Shown: positions 5,139-7,130 of the stretch, piece after piece | Layout: each line of letters starts with the position of its first letter | How positions within the stretch are numbered: position 1 is the first letter of the stretch | Assembly: GCA_013698215.1 (NCBI GenBank) | Contig: JACCVJ010000522.1 | Coordinates: 1-7,130 of the forward strand | Length of the DNA stretch: 7,130 nucleotides | Origin: Tatlockia sp. | GTDB taxonomy: Bacteria > Cyanobacteriota > Cyanobacteriia > Cyanobacteriales > Chroococcidiopsidaceae | Direction: 5' to 3' | Notes under the pieces: model-generated | The model's input: the letters and a program-made list of their open reading frames with translations, nothing else | The model's database searches: none | What the model was told of the DNA's origin: nothing | Made by a program: the position numbers and the translations under genes

Positions 5139-7130
5139 TTAAGGTGTCAGGAAGTCTAAATGGTCTCCAGATTTGAAACGCAGATCTTCCGGGGAGCCTT
5201 GGAGTTTCAACTTGCCCTGATCTAGCAGTACAATCCAATTCGCTCGATTGATAACTCTGGGGCGGTGGCTGATCAAAATTGTGGTTTTGCCCTGTCGGTG
5301 ATACAGGAGCTTATCTAAGACTTGCGCTTCGCTCACTGGATCGAGTCCAGCCGTTGATTCGTCCAAAATTAGGATTGGCGGATCGTTAACTATCGCTCTT
5401 GCGATCGCCAGTCGTTGACGTTGTCCTCCAGAGATATTCGAGCCGAATTCACCTAAGACCGTTTGATACTTGTCAGGTAACTTACTGACGAAGTCGTCAG
5501 CTTCAGCGATCTGGCAAGCTTTGACAATCTGCTCAAACGTGACTTGGGGAGCACCTAAGCGGAAGTTCTCAATAATCGAGCGACTCCAAAAGTGAGGTTC
5601 TTGGGGAACGAGGACAACCTGTTGGCGGAGGCAATCCAGAGAAAGGTCTTGAAGGTTATAGATACCAAGGCGAATATTACCAGACTGAGGTGAATATAGA
5701 CCAGCAATCGTTTTACCTAGGGTGCTTTTACCACAGCCGGATTTACCGATCAGGGCAATGACTTGCCCACCAGGAATCCTGAGGAAGAAATCTTCTAGTA
5801 ACTCAGGCCTGCCAGGGTAGTGGAAGTTTAAGTTGGTGCAAACGATATCATCATTGCCAACAATTTTACCCCAAGGCTTTATGGTATCGTCTTTAGTTTC
5901 AGGTGTAGCTTCAATGACTTCTGCGAGCCGCTGGATGGCTGTCTTAGCACGGGTCAACTCATCTACCAATCCGATCAAAGTATAAATGAAAGCTAGAAAA
6001 TTAGCATTCATAGCGTTAAAAGCAAGCAGTTGACCAATACTTAATTCCCTGCTAATAACTAGGCTACTGCCGAACCAAAGTAAGCCAATGCTGCCGATAC
6101 CAGAAACTAACCCAGAGAAGGTATTATTGATAATTCCAATCTGGGTAGTACGGAGTAATAAGTTTGCTAAGCGACCAAATCGGCTTTGCAATTCTTCCCA
6201 GAATTGAGGTGCAGCGGTCGTAGTTTTAAGTGTAAGTGCGCCTTTAAAGCTTTCAACTAAAACGCCTTGGTTTTCCGCATCCAAGACTAACACACTACGG
6301 ACTTTTTGCTGAAGTGTGGGCAAGAAAGCAATTGTAGATAGCGTCATCAAAACAGAGATAAAGACTGCAACTAGAGTTAGTTTCCCACTATAGAAAAGCA
6401 TGAAACCGAAAGAAACCAGCGCAATAAAAAACTGGCTAGGTAAACTCACAACTACTTGTAAGACTAGCTGGTTAATCTCTAGAATATCTTGCAGTCGGCT
6501 AACAACTTCGCCACTACGACGAGTTTCATAGTAGGTCAGAGGTAATCGCAGGATTTGCCGCCCAAATTCTAGAACTAGCCCTAACTCAAGCCGTTGGGCA
6601 AAATGGGCAATAATATTATTTGCAATCAGTCTAAGGCCACTGCTAACAATCGTTATTGCCACAACCACAATCGATATAGCAGCGAGCAGCCTTGTATCGC
6701 CCCGAACTAGTACCTCATCCGTCAGAATTTGGATCAGGAACGGGTAAGCTAGAGAAAGCAGACCGATAAGTTGGGCGCAGAGTAAAGCCTGGAAGAGTAT
6801 AGCTCGATAAGGCCATACGCGTCGAACAAAGTGCCCAAAGCCGCTAGCTTTATGATCAGGTTGGGCATAAAAGCGAACCGGATCTGGCTCCAGTAGAAGC
6901 ATTACCCAATTTTTCCAGCCTTCAGTCAACTCCTTTCTGGATAGATAACGAATTCCTACGGCTGGATCGGCAATGACATACTTACTACCACGCTGCCCGT
7001 ACAAAACAACCCAGTGGCTGCCTTTCCAGTGAATAATGGCTGGCAGCGGTGTTTTATTTAACCTGTCTAGGATCTCAGGTGATGCTTTGACTGACCGAGC
7101 ATTGAAACCTAGTGCCTCTGCTCCCCGTCT
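5139..7130 (-). CDS. C39-peptidase-containing ABC exporter (bacteriocin/double-glycine type), N-terminus outside window
   Basis: A membrane exporter that in this family cleaves a double-glycine leader from a peptide and exports the core with ATP. The frame is open to the window edge, giving 663 visible residues; a TTG at 7002-7004 is internal, not a start. Visible residues 1-80 are the end of a C39 cysteine peptidase domain, with the catalytic histidine H39 in HWKGSHWVVLYG and aspartate D55 in VIADPAVG. Their 16-residue spacing matches ComA-like enzymes; the catalytic cysteine would lie outside. About 90-360 is a transmembrane domain with repeated hydrophobic helices and the substrate-loop region YYETRRSGEVVSRLQDI. 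The ATPase follows: Walker A GKSGCGKST (about 462-470), Q-loop VPQEPHFW, signature NISGGQRQR (about 563-571), Walker B ILILDEST (about 585-592) and the H-loop histidine in SHR (about 620). All motifs are intact. No precursor peptide or HlyD-type adaptor lies in the window. Related cyanobacterial HetC-like exporters are possible relatives. Confidence 0.93.
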   Translation of the reverse strand, partial: RRGAEALGFNARSVKASPEILDRLNKTPLPAIIHWKGSHWVVLYGQRGSKYVIADPAVGIRYLSRKELTEGWKNWVMLLLEPDPVRFYAQPDHKASGFGHFVRRVWPYRAILFQALLCAQLIGLLSLAYPFLIQILTDEVLVRGDTRLLAAISIVVVAITIVSSGLRLIANNIIAHFAQRLELGLVLEFGRQILRLPLTYYETRRSGEVVSRLQDILEINQLVLQVVVSLPSQFFIALVSFGFMLFYSGKLTLVAVFISVLMTLSTIAFLPTLQQKVRSVLVLDAENQGVLVESFKGALTLKTTTAAPQFWEELQSRFGRLANLLLRTTQIGIINNTFSGLVSGIGSIGLLWFGSSLVISRELSIGQLLAFNAMNANFLAFIYTLIGLVDELTRAKTAIQRLAEVIEATPETKDDTIKPWGKIVGNDDIVCTNLNFHYPGRPELLEDFFLRIPGGQVIALIGKSGCGKSTLGKTIAGLYSPQSGNIRLGIYNLQDLSLDCLRQQVVLVPQEPHFWSRSIIENFRLGAPQVTFEQIVKACQIAEADDFVSKLPDKYQTVLGEFGSNISGGQRQRLAIARAIVNDPPILILDESTAGLDPVSEAQVLDKLLYHRQGKTTILISHRPRVINRANWIVLLDQGKLKLQGSPEDLRFKSGDHLDFLTP
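5401..5408. repeat. HIP1 octamer
   Basis: Exact GCGATCGC within the ATPase-coding part of the exporter gene; a second cyanobacterial signature in the window. Confidence 0.8.

Noticed and set aside
5026..5238. 70-codon minus-strand gene overlapping the exporter
   Set aside because: Its start and first 25 or so residues lie out of frame inside the exporter; kept only as a low-interest observation.
6960..7004. Exporter start at TTG 7002-7004
   Set aside because: The frame stays open to the window edge and the upstream residues contain the peptidase catalytic histidine, so the true start is outside.
1..7130. CRISPR array, tRNA or rRNA genes
   Set aside because: No regularly spaced repeats and no tRNA- or rRNA-like conserved sequence was seen on either strand.

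Overview
The window looks like chromosomal or plasmid DNA from a cyanobacterium, probably a filamentous, Nostoc-like one. This is inferred from two exact HIP1 octamers (GCGATCGC at 978-985 and 5401-5408), moderately AT-rich sequence, and typical cyanobacterial families: a REC-AraC response regulator, a GAF-GGDEF cyclase and a C39-peptidase ABC exporter. The left and middle thirds are heavily remodelled by insertion sequences and short non-autonomous elements.

Layout. 1-486 has no convincing gene but contains hairpins. 487-505 is a solitary copy of an IS6-type terminal repeat, abutting the 3' end of a minus-strand response regulator gene (509-1339). Just upstream of that gene (1362-1463) lie the last 33 codons of its probable partner histidine kinase, cut off exactly at the outer edge of an IS6-family element (about 1464-2416). 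The transposase gene of that element is itself broken by a 113-bp miniature element (1873-1985) with 17-bp inverted repeats and a 10-bp target duplication. 2417-2545 is a short unassigned remnant. 2546-3209 is a head-to-head fusion of two truncated elements: the 5' part of an IS630-type transposase on the plus strand and the 5' part of an IS5-type transposase on the minus strand.

3324-4490 encodes a GAF-GGDEF diguanylate cyclase. Its stop codon lies inside a second miniature element (4482-4765, about 40-bp inverted repeats, candidate TA duplication). Removing that element in silico restores a C-terminus only four residues longer. 4768-5138 is AT-rich and has no supported gene. 5139-7130 (minus strand, running off the right edge) is a peptidase-containing ABC exporter of the bacteriocin/double-glycine-leader class.

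The intact genes concern signalling (response regulator, c-di-GMP synthesis) and peptide export; nothing in the sequence ties them into one pathway. The most notable content is the nested mobile-element history: a miniature element inside an IS, the IS at a truncated kinase gene, an extra IS end on the other side of the response regulator, and another miniature element rewriting the end of a cyclase gene. I do not see a clearly new multi-gene system. The best candidates for something undescribed are the two miniature elements and the IS-flanked response regulator segment.
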